The notes under the pieces: model-generated | Told to the model about the DNA's origin: nothing | Database searches by the model: none | Seen by the model: the letters and a program-made list of their open reading frames with translations, nothing else | Shown: piece after piece, positions 14,675 to 21,840 of the stretch | How the letters are laid out: each line of letters starts with the position of its first letter | How positions within the stretch are numbered: position 1 is the first letter of the stretch | From: Palsa-465 sp963800475 | GTDB taxonomy: Bacteria > Actinomycetota > Thermoleophilia > Solirubrobacterales > Solirubrobacteraceae | DNA length: 64,000 nt | Reading direction: 5' to 3' | Assembly (NCBI GenBank): GCA_963800475.1 | Contig: CAWDAZ010000002.1 | Location: 372,001-436,000 of the forward strand | Translations under genes and position numbers: made by a program

Positions 14675-16072
14675 TCAGCTGCCGGCCGGCCTGATGTTCT
14701 GATTGACGCGGAACAGGTTCTCCGGGTCGTACTCCGCCTTGATCCGGGCGAGCCGGTCGTAGTTGTCGCGATAGCTCGCGCGGACGCGATCCTCGCCCTC
14801 GTCCATCATCATGTTCACGTACGCGCCGCCCGCCGAGTACGGGCGCAGCGCCTCGTTGTAGGCGATGCTCCATTCGCGGATCGCCGGCGCGTTGGCCGGA
14901 TCGGGATCGACGCCCGCGAACACCGAGCCCCAGTTGGCGTCGCGATAGCTCCACGCGGTGTCGGCCGAGTCCACGTCGTGCGCCGCTCCGTCGATCGGGT
15001 ACAGGTGCATGGTCGACTGCCATGTCGGCAGATCGGCGCCGTACCGCTGATGGATGTCGATCGCCTCGTCGGGGATCTGCTCGACGAAATCGGCGCGCCA
15101 GTACCACTGCTGACCCGGTGGGAAGAGGCCGTCGAACGCGCCCTGGAGCATCGCATGCGGCATCGGCTGAACGCCGTGCATCAGGGGCTCGGGGGCCGCC
15201 TCCAGCAGCGGCGCCATCGCGCTCTGCGCGTCGTCCTCGGACCCGACGTAGCACCACACGATCCCCACCACCGGGCGGAGGTGTAGCTCCTCCGGAAACG
15301 GCGGCGCGGGCGGGACCTTCGAGTACATGAAGAACCCGTTCAGCTCGCGCGGAGCGGCCGGCAGGAACTCGCGGTACACCGACAGCACGTCGCCGCCGTC
15401 CTCGACGGCCCAGAGTGTCGGACCGCCGATGATCGTGCCCACTTCGTGCACGCGGAACAGGAACGACGTGACGACGCCGAAGTTGCCGCCCCCGCCGCGG
15501 ATCGCCCAGTACAGGTCCGGGTGCTCGTCGGCGCTCGCACGGACCGTCTCTCCGTTCGCGAGCACGATCTCGGCCTCGAGCAGGTTGTCGATCGTCAGCC
15601 CGCACTTGCGGGTGAGGTGGCCGAGCCCGCCGCCGAGCGTCAGCCCACCGACGCCGGTCGTCGAGATGATCCCGCTCGGAGTCGCGAGCCCGTACTCGCC
15701 CGTCGCGGCGTCCACCTCGCCCCACGTGCAGCCGCCGCCGACACGGACGGTCCGCGCCTGCGGGTCGACCTCGATCGACTTGAGCCTTGACAGATCGATG
15801 ACGACGCCGTCGTCGACCGTTCCCAGGCCGCCGCCGTTGTGGCCGCCGCCGCGAACGGCCAACGGCAGGCCATGGTCGCGGGCGAACCGGACTACGGCAG
15901 CCACGTCTCCCGGGCTCGTGCAGCGGGCGATCAGCGCCGGGCGCCTGTCGATCATCGCGTTGTAGACCGCGCGCGCCTGCTCGTAGTCGTCGTCGCGCGG
16001 GCCGATCAGCTGACCTTGAAAGCCCTGAAGCTCCTGTCGGGCCGCATCCGCTGGTGTGATGGTGGTGTTCAT
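14675..16072 (-). CDS. FAD-binding oxidoreductase, berberine-bridge (BBE) type
   Basis: 465 aa. PCMH-type FAD domain: ALIARCTSPGDVAAVVRFAR, then LAVRGGGHNGGGLG where the His is the usual 8-alpha covalent FAD attachment, followed by GGGCTWGEVD, STTGVGGLTLGGGLG and DLYWAIRGGGGNFGVV. The C-terminal BBE segment is YDPENLFRVNQNI. The position of the second, Cys, attachment of bicovalent enzymes is Ile-Ser here, so single covalent attachment is likely. Such enzymes oxidise sugars, alkaloid-like or polyketide substrates; the substrate is unknown. ATG 16072 matches the family N-terminus. Divergent from a LuxR-type regulator across a 159-bp region with two palindromes, suggesting local control. Confidence 0.88.
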   Translation of the reverse strand: MNTTITPADAARQELQGFQGQLIGPRDDDYEQARAVYNAMIDRRPALIARCTSPGDVAAVVRFARDHGLPLAVRGGGHNGGGLGTVDDGVVIDLSRLKSIEVDPQARTVRVGGGCTWGEVDAATGEYGLATPSGIISTTGVGGLTLGGGLGHLTRKCGLTIDNLLEAEIVLANGETVRASADEHPDLYWAIRGGGGNFGVVTSFLFRVHEVGTIIGGPTLWAVEDGGDVLSVYREFLPAAPRELNGFFMYSKVPPAPPFPEELHLRPVVGIVWCYVGSEDDAQSAMAPLLEAAPEPLMHGVQPMPHAMLQGAFDGLFPPGQQWYWRADFVEQIPDEAIDIHQRYGADLPTWQSTMHLYPIDGAAHDVDSADTAWSYRDANWGSVFAGVDPDPANAPAIREWSIAYNEALRPYSAGGAYVNMMMDEGEDRVRASYRDNYDRLARIKAEYDPENLFRVNQNIRPAGS

Positions 16073-16112
16073 TAGCGTCTCCCGTGTTAGGTCCCGACGC
16101 CTCCGACTGGAA

Positions 16113-16128
16113 CCGTAGGCCCCTACGG
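16113..16128. promoter_or_regulatory. Palindromic operator candidate A
   Basis: CCGTAGG-CC-CCTACGG, a perfect 7-bp inverted repeat with a 2-nt spacer, 40 bp upstream of the FAD oxidoreductase start codon. With the second palindrome 68 bp away, it is a plausible operator for the divergent LuxR-type regulator or another dimeric factor. Confidence 0.5.
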
Positions 16129-16196
16129 CTCGGTTGTCATGACCCGGTTTGACCCACTTGTCGAACGCGCGGGTGGGAAGCCCGGGCTGGTACCGG

Positions 16197-16212
16197 TAGT
16201 CAGATCTGACTA
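16197..16212. promoter_or_regulatory. Palindromic operator candidate B
   Basis: TAGTCAGATCTGACTA is a perfect 16-bp palindrome located 19 bp upstream of the regulator's ATG. Its position over the regulator's likely promoter or leader suggests autoregulation. Perfect dyads of this length are rare in this GC-rich sequence. Confidence 0.55.
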
Positions 16213-16231
16213 ACGTGCCCCCAGGGCTCTC

Positions 16232-19183
16232 ATGGAACAGCTGCCCGCCTCGCTTCGCCTTTCCTCGGCGCTTCCATTCGTCGGCCGCTCGGCCGAGCTG
16301 GAGAAGCTGCGCACACTCCTTCCGAGCGCGTCCGGCGAGGGGCTGCGGATCGTGCTGCTGGGCGGTGAGCCGGGGTCCGGCAAGAGCCGGCTCGTGCGCG
16401 AGTTCGCCGTGCTGGCCGCTGAGGACAGAGTGCTGGTGCTGTACGGCGCCTGCGACCCCGTCGTTCAGGCTCCCTACGGCCCGTTCGCGGAGGCGTTCGA
16501 GCACCTGCCCGACGCGGTCGAGCCCGGTGAGCTGTCGGCGCTCGGCGCGCGCACCGCCGAGCTGGCCCGCCTGGTTCCGGAGCTGGCGGGCGCGCCGGCA
16601 GCGCCGGCGGCGGTTGCCGACCCCGACACCGAGCGCCACCGGCTCCACACGGCCGTCGCCGACGCGCTCGAGGTACTCGGGCACGGCCGGCCGGCGCTGC
16701 TCGTGATCGAGGACGCCCACTGGGCGGATGACTCGACGCTGCTGCTGCTCCGCCATCTGGCGCGAGCCGCGGGGAGCGCGCGTGCGCTGGTGCTCGTGAC
16801 TTTCCGCGACACCGAAGTGGACATGCCCGACGCTCTGTCGGAGACGCTTGCCGACCTTCGCCGCTCCGAGCGGGTCGTGAGGATCCGGCTGGCAGGGCTG
16901 ACCGAGGACGATGTCTCCGAGTTCGTCAGCCAGGCCGCGGAGGACGAGCTCGGGGGTGAGCTACCGGAGCTTGCCGCGGCGATCAGCTCGCTCACAAACG
17001 GCAACGCGTTTCTGGTCTGCGAGCTGTGGCGCGCGCTGGTCGAGACCGGCGTGATCGAGGTCGCCGATGGTTCGCTGCGCGTGACCCGGCCGCTCGCCGA
17101 GCTGGGCACGCCGGAGAGCGTCCGCGAGGTCGTGAGCCAGCGGCTGGCGCGACTGTCCCGCGAGACCACGGTGCTGCTCGAGCTGGCGGCCGCGGTCGGC
17201 TCGGAGTACGAGCTCGAGCTCGTGCGTCGGGCCAGCGGGCTCACGGAACGGGAGCTCATCGCGGCCCTGGACGAGGCCGTGCACAGCGGACTCGTGGAGG
17301 AGCTTTCAGGGCATCGCCTGGCGTACCGGTTCACGCACGAGCTCGTGCGTCGGGCCGTCTACGACCGGCTCACCGCCGTCAGACGCGCCGAGCTGCACCT
17401 GCGCGTGGGCGAGGCGCGGGAGGCTGCCGACGGCCGCTCGGCGCGGGCACTCGCCGACCTTGCGTACCACTTCACCGCCGCCGCTCCATTAGGTGAGGTT
17501 GCCCGTGCGATCGAGTACAACCGGCTCGCCGCCCGCGCCGCAAGTGAGGCGGTCGCATTCGACGAAGCCGCCCGGTGCCTGCGCCGGGCGCTCGAGCTCG
17601 GCATCGGCGAGAGCCGCGAGCGGGCCGAGGTGCTGCTCGAGCTCGGCGACGCCACCAACCGCGCGGGCAACGCTCCCGACGCGATGCGGGCATTCGAGGA
17701 GGCCGCTGAGATCGCGCGGGAGCGCGGCGACGCCCAGCTGCTCGCCCGCGCCGCGATCGGGTACGAGGACGCGCACTGGCGGCCAGGGATGACCGGAGAG
17801 GTGGCAGATCTGCTCGAGGAGGCGGCGGTGGCGCTCGGCGACGAGCGCTCTGCGCTCCGGGTCGGGCTGTTGAGCGGGCTTGCCCGCGCCCTCGACCTGA
17901 AGGGGGAGCAGGAGCGCGCCGTCGCGGTGCGCCAAAGCGCGATCACGCTCGCACGGGAGCTGAACGACCGTGCCGGCCTTGCGCAGGTGCTGATGCGCGC
18001 GTACTGGTCGCGAGGAACCACCTCGCTCGGGGAGATCATCGAGATGCTCACCGAGGCGAAGGCGCTCGGCGAGGAGATGGGCGCCCTCGAAATCCAGGGC
18101 GAGGCGAGCTCCTGGCTGATCCCGTCGTACGTGGCGGCGGGGAACCTCGCCTCGGCGCGCAGGCAGATCACCCCGCTGCTCGAGATGGCCCAGGCCTCCG
18201 CGCAGCCATTCGTGATCCACGTCGCCGAGCACTACCGCGCGGCGATCGCGTTGGCCGACGGGCAGCTAGACCTCGCGGAGGAGGCAGCCCGCCGCTCGCA
18301 CGAGGCGGGGCGTCTGCTGACGGGGCGGGACGCGTCCGGCACGTACGGGATCCAGACCTTCAGCCTGCGGCGCGAGCAGGGGCGCCTCGCCGAGCTCGCG
18401 CCAGTCGTCAGGGTGCTCGCCGGCTCGGGCCGAGATCGGGGCCCGTGGCGGCCGGGGATGGTCGCGCTGCTGGCGGAGCTTGGGATGGAGAAGGAGGCCC
18501 GGCGCGAGCTCGAGCGGATCATGGGCGAGGGGCTGGAGCAGTTCCGCGAATCGCTATGGCTCGCCGCGCTCGCGTACATCACCGACGCGACGACCGCACT
18601 GGGCGACGCGGCGGCGGCGGAACTGGTGTACCCGCACTTCGAGCAGCTCACCGGTACCAACGTGATGATCGGCCACCTGGTCGCGTTCTACGGCGCCGCC
18701 GATCGCTATCTCGGCATGCTCGCCGCGACGCTCGGCGAGTCGGAGCGCGCGTGGGAGCACTTCGAAGCGGCGATCGAGCTCAACCGCCGAATGGGCGCCC
18801 AGACTTGGCTAGCGCACACGCAGTACGAGTACGCGCGCGCGCTGATCGCAGCCGGGAGCCGCGATCACCAGCGGGTCGTCCTGCTCACCGGGGAGGCCAG
18901 AACGCTCGCGTCACGGATCGGCCTGAGAGCGCTGCTCGGACGGATCGATGCGCTCGGAGCGCACGGCACGCCGGCCGAGCTCCCGGACGGGCTGTCGGCG
19001 CGTGAGGCGGAGATCCTGCGGCTGGTGGCGCGGGGGATGAGCAACCGCGAGATCGGACAGGCGCTGTTCATCAGCGAGCACACCGCCGCCAATCACATCC
19101 GCAACATCCTCCGCAAGACGGGCTGCGTGAACCGCACGGAGGCCGCGTCGTACGCGCACCGACATTCGCTTGCCGAAGTCTGA
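16232..19183 (+). CDS. Large LuxR-family ATPase transcriptional regulator (LAL type)
   Basis: 983 aa. AAA/STAND ATPase at the N-terminus: FVGRSAELEKL, Walker A GGEPGSGKSRLV (about 44-55), Walker B LLVIEDAHWADD (about 152-163), and a sensor-like arginine region RFTHELVRRAVYDRL. A TPR-like central region of helical repeats follows (about 390-880). The C-terminal HTH (about 920-983) is LSAREAEILRLVARGMSNRE then IGQALFISEHTAANHIRNIL. Proteins of this MalT/LAL type switch between ADP- and ATP-bound states on sensing a small molecule. It is divergent from the FAD oxidoreductase, its most likely target. Confidence 0.92.
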   Translation: MEQLPASLRLSSALPFVGRSAELEKLRTLLPSASGEGLRIVLLGGEPGSGKSRLVREFAVLAAEDRVLVLYGACDPVVQAPYGPFAEAFEHLPDAVEPGELSALGARTAELARLVPELAGAPAAPAAVADPDTERHRLHTAVADALEVLGHGRPALLVIEDAHWADDSTLLLLRHLARAAGSARALVLVTFRDTEVDMPDALSETLADLRRSERVVRIRLAGLTEDDVSEFVSQAAEDELGGELPELAAAISSLTNGNAFLVCELWRALVETGVIEVADGSLRVTRPLAELGTPESVREVVSQRLARLSRETTVLLELAAAVGSEYELELVRRASGLTERELIAALDEAVHSGLVEELSGHRLAYRFTHELVRRAVYDRLTAVRRAELHLRVGEAREAADGRSARALADLAYHFTAAAPLGEVARAIEYNRLAARAASEAVAFDEAARCLRRALELGIGESRERAEVLLELGDATNRAGNAPDAMRAFEEAAEIARERGDAQLLARAAIGYEDAHWRPGMTGEVADLLEEAAVALGDERSALRVGLLSGLARALDLKGEQERAVAVRQSAITLARELNDRAGLAQVLMRAYWSRGTTSLGEIIEMLTEAKALGEEMGALEIQGEASSWLIPSYVAAGNLASARRQITPLLEMAQASAQPFVIHVAEHYRAAIALADGQLDLAEEAARRSHEAGRLLTGRDASGTYGIQTFSLRREQGRLAELAPVVRVLAGSGRDRGPWRPGMVALLAELGMEKEARRELERIMGEGLEQFRESLWLAALAYITDATTALGDAAAAELVYPHFEQLTGTNVMIGHLVAFYGAADRYLGMLAATLGESERAWEHFEAAIELNRRMGAQTWLAHTQYEYARALIAAGSRDHQRVVLLTGEARTLASRIGLRALLGRIDALGAHGTPAELPDGLSAREAEILRLVARGMSNREIGQALFISEHTAANHIRNILRKTGCVNRTEAASYAHRHSLAEV

Positions 19184-19206
19184 GCCAGGAGTAGGATCAG
19201 CGCAGG

Positions 19207-19497
19207 ATGCCCCTGTTCGTGATCGAGCGAAGCTTCGCCGAGCGGCTCGAGCTAGACGACGACGACGTGAAGGTGATCGAGGAGATCAACGCCGACGAGG
19301 GCGTGCGGTGGCTGTTCTCGTTCCTGAGCGCCGACCGCCTTCGGACGTACTGCCTGTACGAGGCTCCCTCGGCCGACGCGATCCTGTCGGCGGCACGCCG
19401 TGCCGACGTTCCCGCGGATGAGATCGTCGAGGTCGAAGCCGACACGGTCGGCCCCAGGCGCGCGGCCGAATGGGCCGCGTCGCAGCCCGCCGGCTGA
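19207..19497 (+). CDS. DUF4242 (SCO4226-like) protein
   Basis: 96 aa. Starts MPLFVIERSFAERLEL and contains EGVRWLFSFLSADRLRTYCL then YEAPSADAILSAARRADVPA, which fits the DUF4242 ferredoxin-like fold. A Streptomyces relative (SCO4226) has been described as nickel-binding. It lies 23 nt after the LuxR-type regulator in the same direction and could be co-transcribed. No enzyme activity can be assigned. Starts with ATG after a short AGGAGTAGGATCAGCGCAGG purine-rich leader. Confidence 0.8.
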   Translation: MPLFVIERSFAERLELDDDDVKVIEEINADEGVRWLFSFLSADRLRTYCLYEAPSADAILSAARRADVPADEIVEVEADTVGPRRAAEWAASQPAG

Positions 19498-19504
19498 CTT
19501 CGTC

Positions 19505-19720
19505 TTAGAACCGCCCGCGCAACGGCGGGCGCGGGATCGGCGCGTCGCGATCGTCCTCAGACGGACGATCCTCGATCGGAAGGTCGGAGCTGTGGTCGAA
19601 CCACATCACCCCGTGCCGTCCGAGCTCGCTGAGGGGCCCGCCGGTGCGCAGGTAGGTCAGGACCCCGATCAGCGCCGTCGCGACGGTGACCACAATCGTG
19701 ACTGCTTCGAATGCACGCAT
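19505..19720 (-). CDS. Small single-helix membrane protein
   Basis: 71 aa: a membrane helix (about residues 5-24, EAVTIVVTVATALIGVLTYL) followed by a short hydrophilic tail with WFDHSSDLPIEDRPSEDDRD. Function not recognised. It lies downstream of treY on the same strand, 59 nt after its stop, and a TGTGA-N6-TCACT palindrome sits 36-51 bp upstream of its ATG. No good ribosome-binding site is visible, so a leaderless or weakly translated gene is possible. Confidence 0.55.
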   Translation of the reverse strand: MRAFEAVTIVVTVATALIGVLTYLRTGGPLSELGRHGVMWFDHSSDLPIEDRPSEDDRDAPIPRPPLRGRF

Positions 19721-19755
19721 CGCAAACCGACGGTAGTCAACCCGCTCGGGACCAC

Positions 19756-19771
19756 AGTGAGATCGCTCACA
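19756..19771 (-). promoter_or_regulatory. CRP/GlxR-like binding site
   Basis: On the minus strand TGTGA-GCGATC-TCACT, matching 9 of 10 positions of the TGTGA-N6-TCACA consensus. Lies between the treY stop and the 71-aa membrane protein start. A CRP/FNR family protein is encoded at 6938-7633. Confidence 0.45.
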
Positions 19772-19779
19772 TTGCGGTC

Positions 19780-21840
19780 TCAGAGCCGTTCGAACACGCC
19801 GATCCCGTGCGCGTCCACCAGCCGTCGCGCCGGCTCGCGTGAACCGAACGAGCGCTCCTCGCCGGACAGCACGTCGCGCCAGCGTCCGCCCGGCGGGTCC
19901 TCGAGCGCGGAGTCGCCGAGCTCGTCTCGCACGGCGACCGCGACCAGTACGCCGCCGCCGCGAACGAACGCGCACACACTGGTTCCGCACTTGAGCGGCT
20001 CGTAAGACCCCCCGAACGGCTTGGGCCGTCGCGCCCGTAGTCCCAGCAGCCGCAGGATCAGGAACAGCTTGCGGGTCTCGGCGACCGGGGGCGAGCCGCC
20101 CATCAGCCGCTGCAGCATCGCCTGGCGCCAGCCGAAGTCGACCGGGCGGCGGTTGTCCGGGTCGACCAGCGCCCGGTAGCGGAGCTCGTCTCCCTGGTAG
20201 ATGTCGGGAATCCCCGGAACGGTCAGCTTCAGCACCAGCTGACCGACCGCGGCACGATCGCCGGCGAGGGCGACCTGAGCGGCGAACGGCTCGAGCTCGC
20301 CGAGGAATTCCGCGTCCGCGAACAGCGCCCGGCAGAACTGCTTGACGACCAGCTCGTACTCGTGGTTCTGCGCGACCCAGCTGGTGTTCCGCTTCGCCTC
20401 CCGAAGCGCCTTCTCGATGTGCGCCTCGATCCGCTCCAGCTCGATCGGCCACGCCCCGACCAGCGTCTGGAGCAGGAAGTAGCGCTCGACGTCGTCCGGG
20501 GCACCGTCGCGGCGATGGCGCTCGCTCAGCGCGAACAGCCGCTCGGCGACCGCGCTCCACTGGTTCGCCATCGATGACAGGGCGCCGATTCGCGCACGAA
20601 CGTCGCCCGAGCGCTTGGCGTCGTGGGTCATCGTCGTCAGCAGCCCGGTGGGGAACCGCTCGGCCCGCTCGACGCACCCGGCGTGGAAGCGCTCCACGTC
20701 GATCCCGAACCGGCCCGGGTCGCCGCCGACGTCGTTGAGCGCCAGCAGGCGGCAGTAGCGATAGAACGCCGTGTCCTCGATTCCCTTAGCCGTGATCGCC
20801 GGCGTCGTCTGCTGAAAGCGGGTCACGAACGCGGGCGGGCCCTCGAGGATGAGGCGCTGGATGTCGGGGTCGACGTTGGCCAGCGCGCCCCGGTCGGCGT
20901 CGTCGACCCTGCGCGCCACCGGATCGATATAGGTGCGGTAAACCGGCAACGAAGAGAGCGCGCGAGCGAGGCCGTCGATGAACTTTGGCGACTTGGTTAA
21001 GCCATCTGGAACCAAATCGCCATCGTTCGTGTCCAGCTCGCGGGCGAGGCGTTCGACCTCGGGGCGGAAGGTGGACGTCGCCTGCTCGAGCTTCGCCTCG
21101 AATGCCACCTCCTCGAAGCCGCGCCGGTCGCCCGAGACGCTCCACCACAGCGCCGTCAAAGGCTCCTCGCCCGCCGGGTCGACGAACAGCGCGCAGGCGT
21201 CGTTCAGGAACTCGTATCCGACCGTGCCGCACACCGGCCAGTCGCGAAGCCGCTCGCTCGGAGCGAGGATCTTCTCGACCCAAACCCGCTCGGCGCCGCC
21301 CGAGCGCAGCCGCTCGAGGTACTCGGCCGGGTCGGCGAGCCCGTCGGGATGGTCGACCCGCAAGCCGTCGACCAGGCCCCGCCCGACCAGCGACAGGAGC
21401 AGTGCATGGGTCCGCTCGAACACCGCGGGATCCTCCTGGCGCACGCCCGCGAGGTCGTCGATGTCGAAGAACCGGCGGTGGCGCCCGGTGGACGGGTCGA
21501 TGTCGAAGAACCTGCGCCGCAACGTCTCGTCGGCCCAGTAGTGGTTCTCCGGATCGGCGGCCATGTGGTTCGGGACCACGTCGAGGATCAGGCCCATGTC
21601 CGCGGCCCGCGCGGCACCGGCGAGTTGCTCGAACTCCGCCTCGCCGCCGAGCGCGTCCGACAGCCGCCCCGGGTCGACCACGTCGTACCCGTGCGTCGAC
21701 CCCGCCCGCGCCCGAAGCGAAGGCGAGAGGTACAGGTGCGAGACGCCCAGGTCGCGCAGGTACGGGATCAGGCCGGCCGCCGCGCGAAAGCCGAATCGAG
21801 CGGTCAGCTGCAGCCGGTAGGTGGCCGTGAGCTCGCTCAC
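19780..21840 (-). CDS. treY: Malto-oligosyltrehalose synthase (TreY)
   Basis: 686 aa GH13 enzyme that converts the reducing-end maltosyl unit of a maltodextrin into a trehalose unit by intramolecular transglucosylation. Hallmarks: TATYRLQLTARFGFRAAAGL, DLGVSHLYLSPSLRARAGST, DVVPNHMA, the nucleophile in GLRVDHPDGLADP, the acid Glu in VWVEKILAPSE, and MTHDAKRSGDVRARI. The C-terminal half has PGIPDIYQGDE and DPDNRRPVDF. Last gene of the glycogen/trehalose operon; its GTG overlaps the glgX stop (GTGA). Residues about 271-287 (NDGDLVPDGLTKSPKF) are encoded by a palindromic repeat also present at 42379-42429, so this linker seems to derive from an inserted element; all catalytic motifs remain intact. 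Confidence 0.95.
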   Translation of the reverse strand: MSELTATYRLQLTARFGFRAAAGLIPYLRDLGVSHLYLSPSLRARAGSTHGYDVVDPGRLSDALGGEAEFEQLAGAARAADMGLILDVVPNHMAADPENHYWADETLRRRFFDIDPSTGRHRRFFDIDDLAGVRQEDPAVFERTHALLLSLVGRGLVDGLRVDHPDGLADPAEYLERLRSGGAERVWVEKILAPSERLRDWPVCGTVGYEFLNDACALFVDPAGEEPLTALWWSVSGDRRGFEEVAFEAKLEQATSTFRPEVERLARELDTNDGDLVPDGLTKSPKFIDGLARALSSLPVYRTYIDPVARRVDDADRGALANVDPDIQRLILEGPPAFVTRFQQTTPAITAKGIEDTAFYRYCRLLALNDVGGDPGRFGIDVERFHAGCVERAERFPTGLLTTMTHDAKRSGDVRARIGALSSMANQWSAVAERLFALSERHRRDGAPDDVERYFLLQTLVGAWPIELERIEAHIEKALREAKRNTSWVAQNHEYELVVKQFCRALFADAEFLGELEPFAAQVALAGDRAAVGQLVLKLTVPGIPDIYQGDELRYRALVDPDNRRPVDFGWRQAMLQRLMGGSPPVAETRKLFLILRLLGLRARRPKPFGGSYEPLKCGTSVCAFVRGGGVLVAVAVRDELGDSALEDPPGGRWRDVLSGEERSFGSREPARRLVDAHGIGVFERL
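20979..21029. repeat. Dispersed 51-bp palindromic element, in-frame copy inside treY
   Basis: TGAACTTTGGCGACTTGGTT (20979-20998), an 11-nt loop aagccatctgg, then AACCAAATCGCCATCGTTCG (21010-21029). The arms are near-complementary. Compared with the reverse complement of 42379-42429, 41 of 51 positions are identical, including arm and loop lengths. It adds or replaces 17 codons without disturbing the treY frame. Confidence 0.75.
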
